A DNA stretch of 64,000 nucleotides from Acidimicrobiaceae bacterium (GTDB lineage Bacteria; Actinomycetota; Acidimicrobiia; Acidimicrobiales; UBA8190). Below are positions 45,152 through 53,272 of this stretch, piece by piece. Position numbers and translations under genes: made by a program. The stretch is from assembly GCA_003151955.1 (NCBI GenBank), contig PLZB01000095.1:1-64000 (forward strand), read 5' to 3'. Numbering within the stretch: the first letter of the stretch is position 1; each line of letters begins with the position of its first letter. Below the pieces are notes generated by a model. That model made no database searches. It was not told where the DNA came from and worked only from the letters and a program-made list of their open reading frames with translations.

Positions 45152-46387
45152 TCAGGGTGTTCCGGCCGCCTGCGTCGGGCAGGCCACCATCATGCCGGGA
45201 GCGGGAGCCACCCCGGAGGCGGTCCCGTTCACGACCCCGGACGACCCCGCCGAGGCCGACCCGGTCGAGACGGAGCCCGTAGAGGACGAGCCCGTACCCC
45301 CAGAACCGACCTTCCCCGACCCTCCCCCTGTGCCTCCCGGCAAAGGGACGGGGAGGGGGACGACGGCCGACCCGAAGGGGACGGAGGCCAGGACGGACCC
45401 GCCCGACCCGAGCAGCTCCAGCGTGCCCTGGACATCGGTCCCAGCCTGAGCTCCGACGTGGGCGGCGAGAACCGCAACCCCCCCGATCGGGGGCATCGTG
45501 TCGGACGACCCGTCCGAGAAGGTCGCCTTCACCGATGTCACCTCGGTGGACACCTCGACCCCCACCCACCAAACCGGATCACCCTCGAGGACCCCGAACG
45601 ACCCGCTGGAGCTGTCCAGGAACCCGGCGGGCTCCGCCCTGGGCTGGCTACTCGTGGGCGGGACGCTGGTAGCCGGCACGGTGGTGAACGGCATCGGCTC
45701 GGGGGCACCGACGGGGGGGACGGTGACCGTGGTCGGACCCCCCCCGCCGGACGTCGGGGGCTGGACCGGCGTCATCGGCGAGGGCATCCCCAGGGTGCCG
45801 AGACCGACGGCGGAGGGGTCGGAGAGCTCCAGGCTGATCATGCCGGCGCCGCAGACGGGAGCCAGGTCGGGCTGGGCCACCCCGCCGGAGCTGACTCCGA
45901 TCGGGCCGCAGGCGAACGAGGGCTCCCGGTAGGCACGGATGGCGACCCCGTCGGCCGTCGTCCTCGAGAAGAGATGGGTGGCCAAGGTGGCGGACGGGGT
46001 CGTGGTCGAGGTCGAGCCGGCCTCCGGGCAGATGAGCCCGGACGGACCGGGGACGGCGGACCCGGTGGCCGTCGAGCCGGAAGAAACCCCGGACGGTCCC
46101 GCCAGGGCCGGTGCTCCCCCGGCGGGGGTCGACGAACGGGCCGGGAGGGCCGAGGTTCGGGCCGGCGAGGTCCCGAAGGCGGCCCCGCCCAGATAACCCC
46201 CGACGGCCCCGAGGACGAGGGCGGTGGCGGCCAGGCCCATCCAGCGTTGCTGGCGGCGGTTGTTGGCGGTCGAGATCCGCCCGGCCAGATCGGTCCAGTC
46301 GGCCTCGGTCCCGCCGCCGGCCCGGCGGGCCAGGGCGCTCCGGAGGCCGTCCTCGAGGGGGTCCGTGGTCGGGATGTCGTCGGTCAT
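45152..46387 (-). CDS. single-pass membrane protein, probable anti-sigma/regulatory partner of the ECF sigma factor
   Basis: 411 residues from ATG 46387 overlapping the sigma stop by 4 bases. A short cytoplasmic N-terminus (1-48, DPLEDGLRSALARRAGGGTEADW) with Arg/Gln-rich NNRRQQRW, a membrane helix at about 50-70 (MGLAATALVLGAVGGYLGGAAFG) and a Ser/Thr/Pro/Gly-rich exterior part. No zinc-binding HxxxCxxC motif is seen. A domain with WWVGVEVSTEVTSVKATFSDG (about 280-325) is likely folded. The C-terminus ends ACPTQAAGTP just before the in-frame propeller repeats. Confidence 0.82.
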   Translation of the reverse strand: MTDDIPTTDPLEDGLRSALARRAGGGTEADWTDLAGRISTANNRRQQRWMGLAATALVLGAVGGYLGGAAFGTSPARTSALPARSSTPAGGAPALAGPSGVSSGSTATGSAVPGPSGLICPEAGSTSTTTPSATLATHLFSRTTADGVAIRAYREPSFACGPIGVSSGGVAQPDLAPVCGAGMISLELSDPSAVGLGTLGMPSPMTPVQPPTSGGGGPTTVTVPPVGAPEPMPFTTVPATSVPPTSSQPRAEPAGFLDSSSGSFGVLEGDPVWWVGVEVSTEVTSVKATFSDGSSDTMPPIGGVAVLAAHVGAQAGTDVQGTLELLGSGGSVLASVPFGSAVVPLPVPLPGGTGGGSGKVGSGGTGSSSTGSVSTGSASAGSSGVVNGTASGVAPAPGMMVACPTQAAGTP

Positions 46388-46935
46388 GGTTGCACCACCT
46401 CCCGCAGCCCCTGGAGGCCGCGATGGACGAGCGAGCCGACGGTCCCGACCCGGCAGCCGAGGATCTCGGCGATGGCCCGGTCGGGGAGGTCGACGTAGAA
46501 GCGGAGGACGAGGGCGGAGCGCTGGCGGTAGGGAAGGCGGCCCAGGGCCGCCTCGAGGAGCCCGGCGTCGTCGGATCTGGCCTCGAGGACGGAGCCCTCG
46601 ACGGTCGGATCGGGGTCGGTCCGCAGGTCCGGGGGGCCGGGAACGGTCCGGCTCCGCTCCCGCCCGGACCGGCGGTGGAACGACCGGCAGCCGTTCACGA
46701 CCGAGCGGTGGAGGTAGGGCCGGGGTTCCCGGACACCGTCCCAGCGGCGATGGAGGGCCACGAAGGCGTCCTGGACGATGTCCTCGGCCGCCTGGGGGGA
46801 GTCCACCAGGACCCGGGCCAGCCGGACCATCTCGCCGAAGGCGGCGTGGTAGAGCTCGACGAACGACTCGGGCTCGGCCGGGGCGACGGGGGTCGCTGCC
46901 GGTTCGAGGGTCATGGTGGCCCCGTCCTCTTCCAT
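46384..46935 (-). CDS. ECF sigma-70 family RNA polymerase sigma factor
   Basis: 183 residues from ATG 46935; ATG 46914 (MTLEPAATP), with GAGGA upstream, is a credible alternative. Region 2: SFVELYHAAFGEMVRLARVLV, AAEDIVQDAFVALHRRWDGV; region 4: GLLEAALGRLPYRQRSALVLRFYVDLPDRAIAEILGC followed by GTVGSLVHRGL. Overlaps the membrane-protein gene by 4 bases, which is therefore its likely regulator. Confidence 0.93.
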   Translation of the reverse strand: MEEDGATMTLEPAATPVAPAEPESFVELYHAAFGEMVRLARVLVDSPQAAEDIVQDAFVALHRRWDGVREPRPYLHRSVVNGCRSFHRRSGRERSRTVPGPPDLRTDPDPTVEGSVLEARSDDAGLLEAALGRLPYRQRSALVLRFYVDLPDRAIAEILGCRVGTVGSLVHRGLQGLREVVQP

Positions 46936-47011
46936 TGCACAGTCAGACGTCCGGGGAGGCCGAAACGTTGCATCGGATCTCCGGAACCCCGATCCCCGAC
47001 GGGCGGGACAG

Positions 47012-48547
47012 TCAGCGGTCGTCGAGGTGGACGGGGACGTCGAGGGCGACGAGGGTCCCGCTGCGGCTCTCCATGGCGATCCGACCGCCGAGTTGGCTGG
47101 TCACCAGGTCCCGGACGATGGAGAGGCCGAGGCTCCGGGTCCGCTCGATGTCGAAGTCGTCGGGGAGCCCGCTCCCGTCGTCGCGGACCTCGACGTGGAG
47201 GCGGTCCCCCTCCCGGGTCAGGACGAGGTCGACGTGGCCGACGATCTCTCCCGGCTCGGCGGCTGCGGCGGCCTCGAAGGCGTGCTCCACGGCGTTCTGG
47301 AGGAGCTCGGCCAGAACCAGGGAGAGTGGGGTCGCGGTCTCGGCGGCCAGATCGCCGAGGTCGCCGGTCACGCTGATCTGGACCTGGTGGGCGGAGACGA
47401 CGGAGTCCCGGGCCATCCGGATCAGGGCGTCCACGATCTCGGCAAAGGGGACCTGGTCGCCGGGCTCCCGGGAGAGGACCTCGTGGACGACGGCGATGGA
47501 GCGGACCCGGCGGCCGGCCTCGTGGAGGGCATCCTGGGCCTCCCCGGGGTCGAGGCGACGGGCCTGGAGGCTCAGGAGGGAGTAGATGGTCTGGAGGTTG
47601 TTCTTGACCCGGTGGTGGACCTCCCGGATAGCGGCGTCCTTGGAGAGGAGGAGCCGGTCGAGGCGACGGAGGTCGGTGACGTCACGCAGCAGGACCATGA
47701 CCCCGGTCACGGCCCCGTCGGCGAGGAGGGGGGTGCAGTGGACGAGGGCGATGACGTCGGGCCGGCGCTCGACCTCCTCGATGACGGGGCGGCCGCTGGC
47801 GAGCGACCGGTCGACGGCGGTCTCCTCCACCCCGAGCTCATTGAGGGTCCGGCCCTCGACGGCGGCGCTCACCCCCATCCGGTGGAGGGCGTTCATGGCG
47901 TTGGGGGAGGCGTAGGTGATGCGGCCCTGGCTGCCGATCACCACCAGCCCATCGCCGACCCGGGGGGTGTCCTCCCCGGAGACGTCGTCGCCCTCGAAGG
48001 GGTAGACCCCGGAGGCCACCATGGCGGCCAGCCGGCTGTAGAGGTCGCGGTAGATCCGCTCCAGGCGACCGGTCCGCCGCCGGCTCTCGAGGGCGCTGAC
48101 GCTGACGAGGAGGGCCACCGTCCTGCCCCCGTGGCTGACGGGGACGCATTCGAAGCGGGCGTCCTCGGGGACGGCGGGCACCTCACCGGTCTCGGCCGGG
48201 TCGGAGTTGGAGAGGGGGGTGCGCAGGGCCAGGGGCTCGGGGACGGGGGCGGTCCCGGTGGTGACGGCCCCGGAGGCGAGGGCGGTGGCGGCCATGGGCC
48301 AGTCCTCGGCGGCCAGCATGTGGCCGACGAGGTCGGCGGACATCAGGGTCGAGTTGGTGGTGGGCCGCATCTGGCCGATGACGACCAGGTGGCTCCCCCC
48401 TGATCGCTCGACGGTGGCGAGGAGGAGGAGATCGGAGAAGGAGAGGTCGGCCAGCACCCCCCAGGAGCCCTGGAGCCGTTGGAGGTGGGCGAGCTCGTGC
48501 TCGTCGAGATCGGTGTGGTGGACGGCCAACTCGGCGGGGGTGGTCAC
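47012..48547 (-). CDS. pdtaS: PdtaS-type sensor histidine kinase
   Basis: 511 residues from GTG 48547 (GTGA overlap with the PHP gene). The N-terminal GAF domain starts LAVHHTDLDEHELAHLQRL and GSWGVLADLSFSDLLLLATV, as in PdtaS; a PAS-like domain follows at about 195-300. The H box is KDAAIREVHHRVKNNLQTIYSLLSLQ (HisKA_2 type) and the ATPase has ELLQNAVEHAFE, DDGSGLP and SLGLSIVRDL. PdtaS normally phosphorylates the ANTAR regulator PdtaR, which is not in this window. Soluble. Confidence 0.93.
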   Translation of the reverse strand: MTTPAELAVHHTDLDEHELAHLQRLQGSWGVLADLSFSDLLLLATVERSGGSHLVVIGQMRPTTNSTLMSADLVGHMLAAEDWPMAATALASGAVTTGTAPVPEPLALRTPLSNSDPAETGEVPAVPEDARFECVPVSHGGRTVALLVSVSALESRRRTGRLERIYRDLYSRLAAMVASGVYPFEGDDVSGEDTPRVGDGLVVIGSQGRITYASPNAMNALHRMGVSAAVEGRTLNELGVEETAVDRSLASGRPVIEEVERRPDVIALVHCTPLLADGAVTGVMVLLRDVTDLRRLDRLLLSKDAAIREVHHRVKNNLQTIYSLLSLQARRLDPGEAQDALHEAGRRVRSIAVVHEVLSREPGDQVPFAEIVDALIRMARDSVVSAHQVQISVTGDLGDLAAETATPLSLVLAELLQNAVEHAFEAAAAAEPGEIVGHVDLVLTREGDRLHVEVRDDGSGLPDDFDIERTRSLGLSIVRDLVTSQLGGRIAMESRSGTLVALDVPVHLDDR

Positions 48548-49443
48548 GACGGCGGGGGGTGGCGGTCGGGGGGTGCGTCGAGGGGGACGTCGAGGGGACG
48601 GCGGGCCCGGAAGGCCCGGAGCTGCTCCACCCCCTCGTCGACCAGGATCCGGCGGAGATCGGCGGCCCGGTCGGCGACGTCGGGGAGGCGGTGGGCGTCG
48701 GAGGCCGTGGTGAGGGGCACGTTCCGGTCGAGGAGCCGGCGCAGCAGCGGGGGGGCCGGGTAGGCCTCGGCCACGGGCTTCCGCCAGCCGGCCGAGGAGA
48801 CCTCCGCCGCCATCCCAGAGGCAGAGGCGGCCTCGGCCAACCGGTCCCAGCATTCCCCGGGGGCGGCCGGCCGGTGGCCCGTGACCTTGATGAGGTCGGG
48901 ATGGGCCAGGACGTCGCAGGCCCCGGAGGCGGCCAGCTCCTCGACGGCGGTGGTGTAGTCGCCCCAGGCGGCGTCGACCGTCCTGGTCGACCACTCCCCC
49001 ATCGAGACGGCGTCGTCGAGGTCGTCGAACCGCCAGGTCCCGAGCCAGTGGACCGATCCCAGCAGGACGTCGAAGGGGTAGCCCTCGACGAGGGCGGCCA
49101 CCTCGTCCATGTGGCCCCGGTAGTAGTCGACCTCGAGACCGAGGACCACGGGGAGGCCGGCCGCCTTGGCCTCGAGGACGCAGTCGACGTAGGCGTCGAG
49201 ATCGGCCCGGGCGTGGTTCTCCCAGTAGCCGGCCATCGAGGCCCGGAGGGCGGCGTCGGGCTCCTCCTCCCACCAGCCCCCCAGGAGGTGGTCGGCCTGG
49301 GCGAACCGGAAGAGGTGCTCGGTGAGGGCGATCTCGGCCACCCCGGCCGTCGCGGCCCGGTCGCAGTAGGCGGCCACCTCGTCGAGGGTGGGGGCGGTGT
49401 CCCGCTGGCCGTGGGGCCAGAGATGGAGGTGGTAGTCGAGCAT
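48544..49443 (-). CDS. PHP-domain metal-dependent phosphoesterase (histidinol-phosphatase-like)
   Basis: 299 residues from ATG 49443, one base overlap with the ArsA-like gene. MLDYHLHLWPHGQ has the first metal HxH motif; EIALTEHLFRF, LGLEVDYYRGH, LLGSVHWLG, DVLAHPDLIK and ASDAHRLPDV supply the other PHP ligands. The family includes histidinol-phosphate and other small-molecule phosphatases; there are no his genes nearby, so the substrate is open. Confidence 0.92.
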   Translation of the reverse strand: MLDYHLHLWPHGQRDTAPTLDEVAAYCDRAATAGVAEIALTEHLFRFAQADHLLGGWWEEEPDAALRASMAGYWENHARADLDAYVDCVLEAKAAGLPVVLGLEVDYYRGHMDEVAALVEGYPFDVLLGSVHWLGTWRFDDLDDAVSMGEWSTRTVDAAWGDYTTAVEELAASGACDVLAHPDLIKVTGHRPAAPGECWDRLAEAASASGMAAEVSSAGWRKPVAEAYPAPPLLRRLLDRNVPLTTASDAHRLPDVADRAADLRRILVDEGVEQLRAFRARRPLDVPLDAPPDRHPPPS

Positions 49444-50642
49444 CAGACCGGGGCCTGGCCCCAGAGGCCCCGACCCAGGCGGAGCAGCCCGCCGAGGTCG
49501 TAGATGTCGGTCTCGAAGAAGGGGATGGAGACGAGGACGTCGGGGATCTCCGAGAGCTCGGCCAGCTGCTCGGCCTCCCGTTGGGCCACCACCTTGTAGT
49601 CGAGGTAGCTCTGGCCGATCTCGGCCAGGACCCGGCCCGTCTGGACGGGGTCGATGCCCCGGAGCTTGGGCCCGAGGGCCTCGGCCAGGGCGGGGGCGTC
49701 GGCCAGGAGGCGCTCGGCCACCTCGGCCCCGGTGGGGTCCCGGAGGTAGTCGGGGAGGACCTTGTTGAGGACGATGGCCCCGAGGTGGAGCTTCCGCTCG
49801 GTGAGGGCCCGGGCGAAGAACTCGGCCTCCCGGAGAGGGACGGTCTCCAGGGTGGAGACGACGATGAAGGAGGTCTGGCGGTCGGCCAGGAGGCGCTGGA
49901 CGGACTGGGCCCGTTCGATGAAGCCCTCGTACATCGACTGGAAGAGGACGAAGAACTCGGAGATGTCGGCCAGGAACTGCGTCCCGAGGATCCGGTCGGC
50001 CACCTGGTAGAAGGGCTTCGAGGCCATGTTCACCAGGCGGGACCGGTAGGGGACGATCAGCCACCGAAGCAGGCGGCTGGAGAAGAAGTCGGCCATCCGC
50101 TCGGGGGCGTCGAGGAAGTCCAGGGCGTTGCGGGTGGGCGGGGTGTCGACGACGATGAGGTCGTAGTCCCCCTCGGCGTGGATCTCGAAGAGGCGCTCCA
50201 TGGCGATGTAGTCGTGGCTCTGGACGAACCGGCCCGAGATGTTCCGGTAGAGGGGGTTGGCGAGGATCTGCTCCCGGGTCTGGGCGTCGGGGGCATGGCG
50301 GCGGATGAGGGCGTCCCAGGACTCCTTGGTGTCGAGCATGGCCGCCCAGAGCTGGCCCCGGGGCTTGAGGCCGGAGGCGGCGAAGGCCTCGTCGGGAACC
50401 CGGCGCTCGATGTTGCCGAACCCGGAGAGTCCCAGGGCGTTGGCCAGGCGCTTGGCCGGGTCGACGGTCAGGACCAGGACCTTCCCCCCGAGCTCGACGG
50501 CGGCCATCGCCGCCGCGGCCGCCGCCGTCGTCGTCTTCCCGACCCCACCGGGACCGCAGGCGACGATGATCTCCCGGGAGGTCAGGAGACCCTCGAGGGA
50601 GGCAGCCGGCGCCGGCGCCGGGGGGGTGCGGCGGGCGGCCAT
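49443..50642 (-). CDS. ArsA-like ATPase, second subunit (BagB/Rv3680-like)
   Basis: 399 residues from ATG 50642. P-loop CGPGGVGKTTTAAAAA (about 29-44), LVLTVDPAKRLANALGL switch, IVVDTPPTRNALDFLD and LNKVLPDY. It resembles the actinobacterial ArsA pair Rv3679-Rv3680. The family includes tail-anchored-protein and arsenite ATPases; the mycobacterial pair is linked to glycerol-associated envelope processes by recall. Forms a pair with the next upstream gene. Confidence 0.92.
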   Translation of the reverse strand: MAARRTPPAPAPAASLEGLLTSREIIVACGPGGVGKTTTAAAAAAMAAVELGGKVLVLTVDPAKRLANALGLSGFGNIERRVPDEAFAASGLKPRGQLWAAMLDTKESWDALIRRHAPDAQTREQILANPLYRNISGRFVQSHDYIAMERLFEIHAEGDYDLIVVDTPPTRNALDFLDAPERMADFFSSRLLRWLIVPYRSRLVNMASKPFYQVADRILGTQFLADISEFFVLFQSMYEGFIERAQSVQRLLADRQTSFIVVSTLETVPLREAEFFARALTERKLHLGAIVLNKVLPDYLRDPTGAEVAERLLADAPALAEALGPKLRGIDPVQTGRVLAEIGQSYLDYKVVAQREAEQLAELSEIPDVLVSIPFFETDIYDLGGLLRLGRGLWGQAPV

Positions 50643-51589
50643 CAGAAGCCGAGCTCCTCGCCCAGGTGGCCGGCCACCTGGCGGACGGCCCGGAGCCCGT
50701 GGACCCGGCTGAACATCTGGGGGAGGAAGAGCATGGGGACCGAGGGGTCGATGCCCTCACGGAGCCGCTCGAGGTGGCCGGCCCGGGTCCGGCGGAGGGT
50801 GACGGCCAGGCGGGCGGCGTCGAGGACGGGGCCGGGGTCGCCGCCGACCAGCCGGCGGAGCTCGGCTCGGGGGGTGGGCTTGGAGAGCTTCTCGAAGACC
50901 TCCTCCTCGCTCCGGCCGAAGAGCTCGGGAAGGACCCGGTTGACGATGACGGCGGCCAGCTCGACGGTGGTCTCCTCCCGGACCCGGGCGGCGAGCTCCA
51001 TCGTCTCGTTGACGGGCATCTCCTCCGGGGTGGTGACGATGACCAGGCCGGTCTTGGCCGGGTCGGAGAGGATGTCGAGCATCCAGTCGGTCTGGGACCG
51101 GATCAGACCCACCTTGACCAGGTCGTTGATGGCCTGGGGGGCGGCCAGCTGGCCGACGATGTGGCCGGTGGCCGAGGCGTCGACGACGACCAGGTCGTAG
51201 TGGCGCTCCCGGACCTCGTAGGCGAGCTTTCCCACGGTGAGGATCTCCCGGACCCCGGGGGCGGCCGTGGCCACGAAGTCGAAGGCCCGGGCCAGCGGTC
51301 CGATCCGGCCCACCATGGGGATCTTGAGGTGGAGCCGGAGGTACTCCCGGAGAGAGGCCTCGGTGTCCATCGACATGGCCCAGAGCCGGGGGTGGACCTG
51401 GCGCTCGGCGAAGCTGGTGGGGCCCGTCTCGAGGTAGGCGGCGATGTCCCCCTTGGCGTCGACCTCGCAGAGGAGGGTCCGCCGGCCCTGCTCGGCGGCG
51501 AAGTAGCCGAGGGCGGCGGCGACGGTCGTCTTCCCGACGCCGCCCTTGCCGGTGACGAAGACCAGTCTGCGTTCGAGGAGGCCGACCAC
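50642..51589 (-). CDS. ArsA-like ATPase, first subunit (BagA/Rv3679-like)
   Basis: 315 residues from GTG 51589. Deviant Walker A VTGKGGVGKTTVAAALG (about 12-28), LLCEVDAKGDIAAYL, LVVVDASATGHIVGQLAAP and VIVNRVLPELF. Stop overlaps the second subunit's ATG by one base; the DUF3107 gene begins the run 2 bases away. Heterodimer with the 49443-50642 product is likely. Confidence 0.92.
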   Translation of the reverse strand: MVGLLERRLVFVTGKGGVGKTTVAAALGYFAAEQGRRTLLCEVDAKGDIAAYLETGPTSFAERQVHPRLWAMSMDTEASLREYLRLHLKIPMVGRIGPLARAFDFVATAAPGVREILTVGKLAYEVRERHYDLVVVDASATGHIVGQLAAPQAINDLVKVGLIRSQTDWMLDILSDPAKTGLVIVTTPEEMPVNETMELAARVREETTVELAAVIVNRVLPELFGRSEEEVFEKLSKPTPRAELRRLVGGDPGPVLDAARLAVTLRRTRAGHLERLREGIDPSVPMLFLPQMFSRVHGLRAVRQVAGHLGEELGF

Positions 51590-51591
51590 GC

Positions 51592-51828
51592 TCAGGGAGC
51601 GCCGAAGCCGACCCGCCGCTCCGAGACCGGGGCGCCGACCTCCACGTAGGCCACCTTGGCCACGGGGACGGCCACCCGGCGGCCGCGACGGTCGGTCATC
51701 CAGAGGACCCCGTCGGCCTTCCCGAGCGCGCCCTCGATCTCCTCGAGGACCTCGTCCCGGTCGACGTCGTCACCGAGCTCGACCTCCAGCTCCTTGACGC
51801 TCTGCACGATCCCGATGCGGACGTCCAC
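51592..51828 (-). CDS. DUF3107 family protein
   Basis: 78 residues from GTG 51828 (AAGGAG about 9 bases before). VDVRIGIVQSVKELEVELGDD and GVLWMTDRRGRRVAVPVAKVAYVEVG are DUF3107 signatures. A small, probably cytoplasmic, actinobacteria-specific protein of unknown function that opens the five-gene minus-strand run ending with pdtaS. Confidence 0.9.
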   Translation of the reverse strand: MDVRIGIVQSVKELEVELGDDVDRDEVLEEIEGALGKADGVLWMTDRRGRRVAVPVAKVAYVEVGAPVSERRVGFGAP

Positions 51829-51941
51829 CTTCTTGCTCCTTCGATCCTGGGGTGGCCCGGCCGGGCCACCCCCGACGATACAGCCGTAGGGCACACTGGA
51901 AGCCGAGAGCGGCCCGATCGGGCCCTCGGAGGAGGAAGTTC

Positions 51942-53099
51942 GTGCCGGTGGAGCCCGTGGTGGTGGAGACGGAGCGGAACCGCAGGTGGGCCGCCACCAT
52001 GGCCGGCCACGACACCGAAGGGGTCAGGACGGCCCACGCCGACTCCGGGGCGGCGCTGGGTGGGGAGGATCCTGACCGCCGGTTCGACCGGCCGGCCCGG
52101 GAGGAGACCGAGGACGGGCTGCTGGCCCCGGGGGCGACCCGGTCGGCGGGAGCCGGGATCCGGGAGCGGGAGGAGGAGGCCGATCCGTGGCGGACCTGCT
52201 TCGAACGGGACCGGGACCGGATCCTCCACTCCTCCTCGTTCCGGCGCCTGGCCGGGAAGACCCAGGTCTTCATCTTCCCCGAGGACCACCAGCGGACCCG
52301 GCTGACCCACGCCCTGGAGGTGGCCCAGGTGGCGACATCGGTGGCCCGGGCCTGCCGCCTCAACGTGGCCCTGACCGAGGCCATCGCCCTCGGCCACGAC
52401 TGCGGCCACGGTCCCGGAGGCCATGCCAGCGAGGACGCCCTGGGGGTCTTCCTCCCCGAGGGCTTCGACCACGCCGTCTGGGGCGCCGACATCTCCCTGG
52501 CCGGGCTCAACCTGTGCCGGGAGACCCTCGACGGGATCCGGAACCACTCCTGGTCCCGGCCGGCCCCCGGGACCCCCGAGGGGGAGGTGGTGAGCTGGGC
52601 CGACCGGATCGCCTACGTCTGCCACGATTGGGAGGACGCCGTGAACACCGGGATCGTCACCCCGGCGCTCCTGCCGGAGTCGGTCCGGGCCCGGTGCGGG
52701 GAGACCCGGTCCAGCCAGCTCGGGGCCTTCATCGACGCCATGGTGGGGACGATCCTCGGGACGGGGCGGATCGGCATGGACGAGGAGCGGGCCGAGGCCC
52801 TGGCCGCCTTCCGGCAGTGCAACTACGACCACGTCTACCTCCGCCCAGCCTCGAGGGCCCAGGGCCTGACGGTGGTAGCCGTTCTGCGGGCCCTGGTCGA
52901 GCACTTCGCCGACCGGCCCAACCGCATCCCCGACGTGGCCGAGACGGGCGGGCTGGCCGGGGGCAGCGACGAAGCCGTCCGGGCCGCGGTGGGCTACGTG
53001 GCCGGGATGACGGACCGCTACGCCATGGACCGGGCTGTCCAGCTCCTGGGCTGGGACCCGGCCCGGCTCCCGGGCGGAGTGGAGGAGTGGCGGCGGTGA
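51942..53099 (+). CDS. dgt: deoxyguanosinetriphosphate triphosphohydrolase-like HD protein
   Basis: 385 residues from GTG 51942, with GGAGGAGGAAG just upstream. HD-domain metal ligands: LTHALEVAQVATSVARAC and LGHDCGHGPGGHASE, preceded by RDRILHSSSFRRLAGKTQVF. dGTPases hydrolyse dNTPs to nucleosides and triphosphate. An unusually Gly/Arg/Glu-rich N-terminal tail of about 85 residues (GGEDPDRRFDRPAREETED) precedes the family start. A tiny ORF overlaps its stop. Confidence 0.92.
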   Translation: MPVEPVVVETERNRRWAATMAGHDTEGVRTAHADSGAALGGEDPDRRFDRPAREETEDGLLAPGATRSAGAGIREREEEADPWRTCFERDRDRILHSSSFRRLAGKTQVFIFPEDHQRTRLTHALEVAQVATSVARACRLNVALTEAIALGHDCGHGPGGHASEDALGVFLPEGFDHAVWGADISLAGLNLCRETLDGIRNHSWSRPAPGTPEGEVVSWADRIAYVCHDWEDAVNTGIVTPALLPESVRARCGETRSSQLGAFIDAMVGTILGTGRIGMDEERAEALAAFRQCNYDHVYLRPASRAQGLTVVAVLRALVEHFADRPNRIPDVAETGGLAGGSDEAVRAAVGYVAGMTDRYAMDRAVQLLGWDPARLPGGVEEWRR

Positions 53100-53236
53100 G
53101 GGACCACCAGGTGGCCCGGTCCGAGCTGCGAACATTTCTCGACGAACTCGAGACCGAGCTCGGACCGCCCGACGAGTCGATGATGACCGAGGCCGAGAGC
53201 GTTCTCTCGAACCTCGAACGTCGAGCCCCCGGCTGA
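53096..53236 (+). CDS. 46-residue protein translationally coupled to the dGTPase-like gene
   Basis: GTG 53096 overlaps the dGTPase stop (GTGA). The product RDHQVARSELRTFLDELETE, LGPPDESMMTEAESVLSNLERRAPG is acidic and predicted to be helical. Codon use is ordinary. No family known to me. The tight coupling and helical pattern support a real gene, but its size makes this uncertain. Confidence 0.5.
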   Translation: MRDHQVARSELRTFLDELETELGPPDESMMTEAESVLSNLERRAPG

Positions 53237-53272
53237 GCCGGGCCTCGGGTCAAGGGCTGGGCCCCGCTCCGG

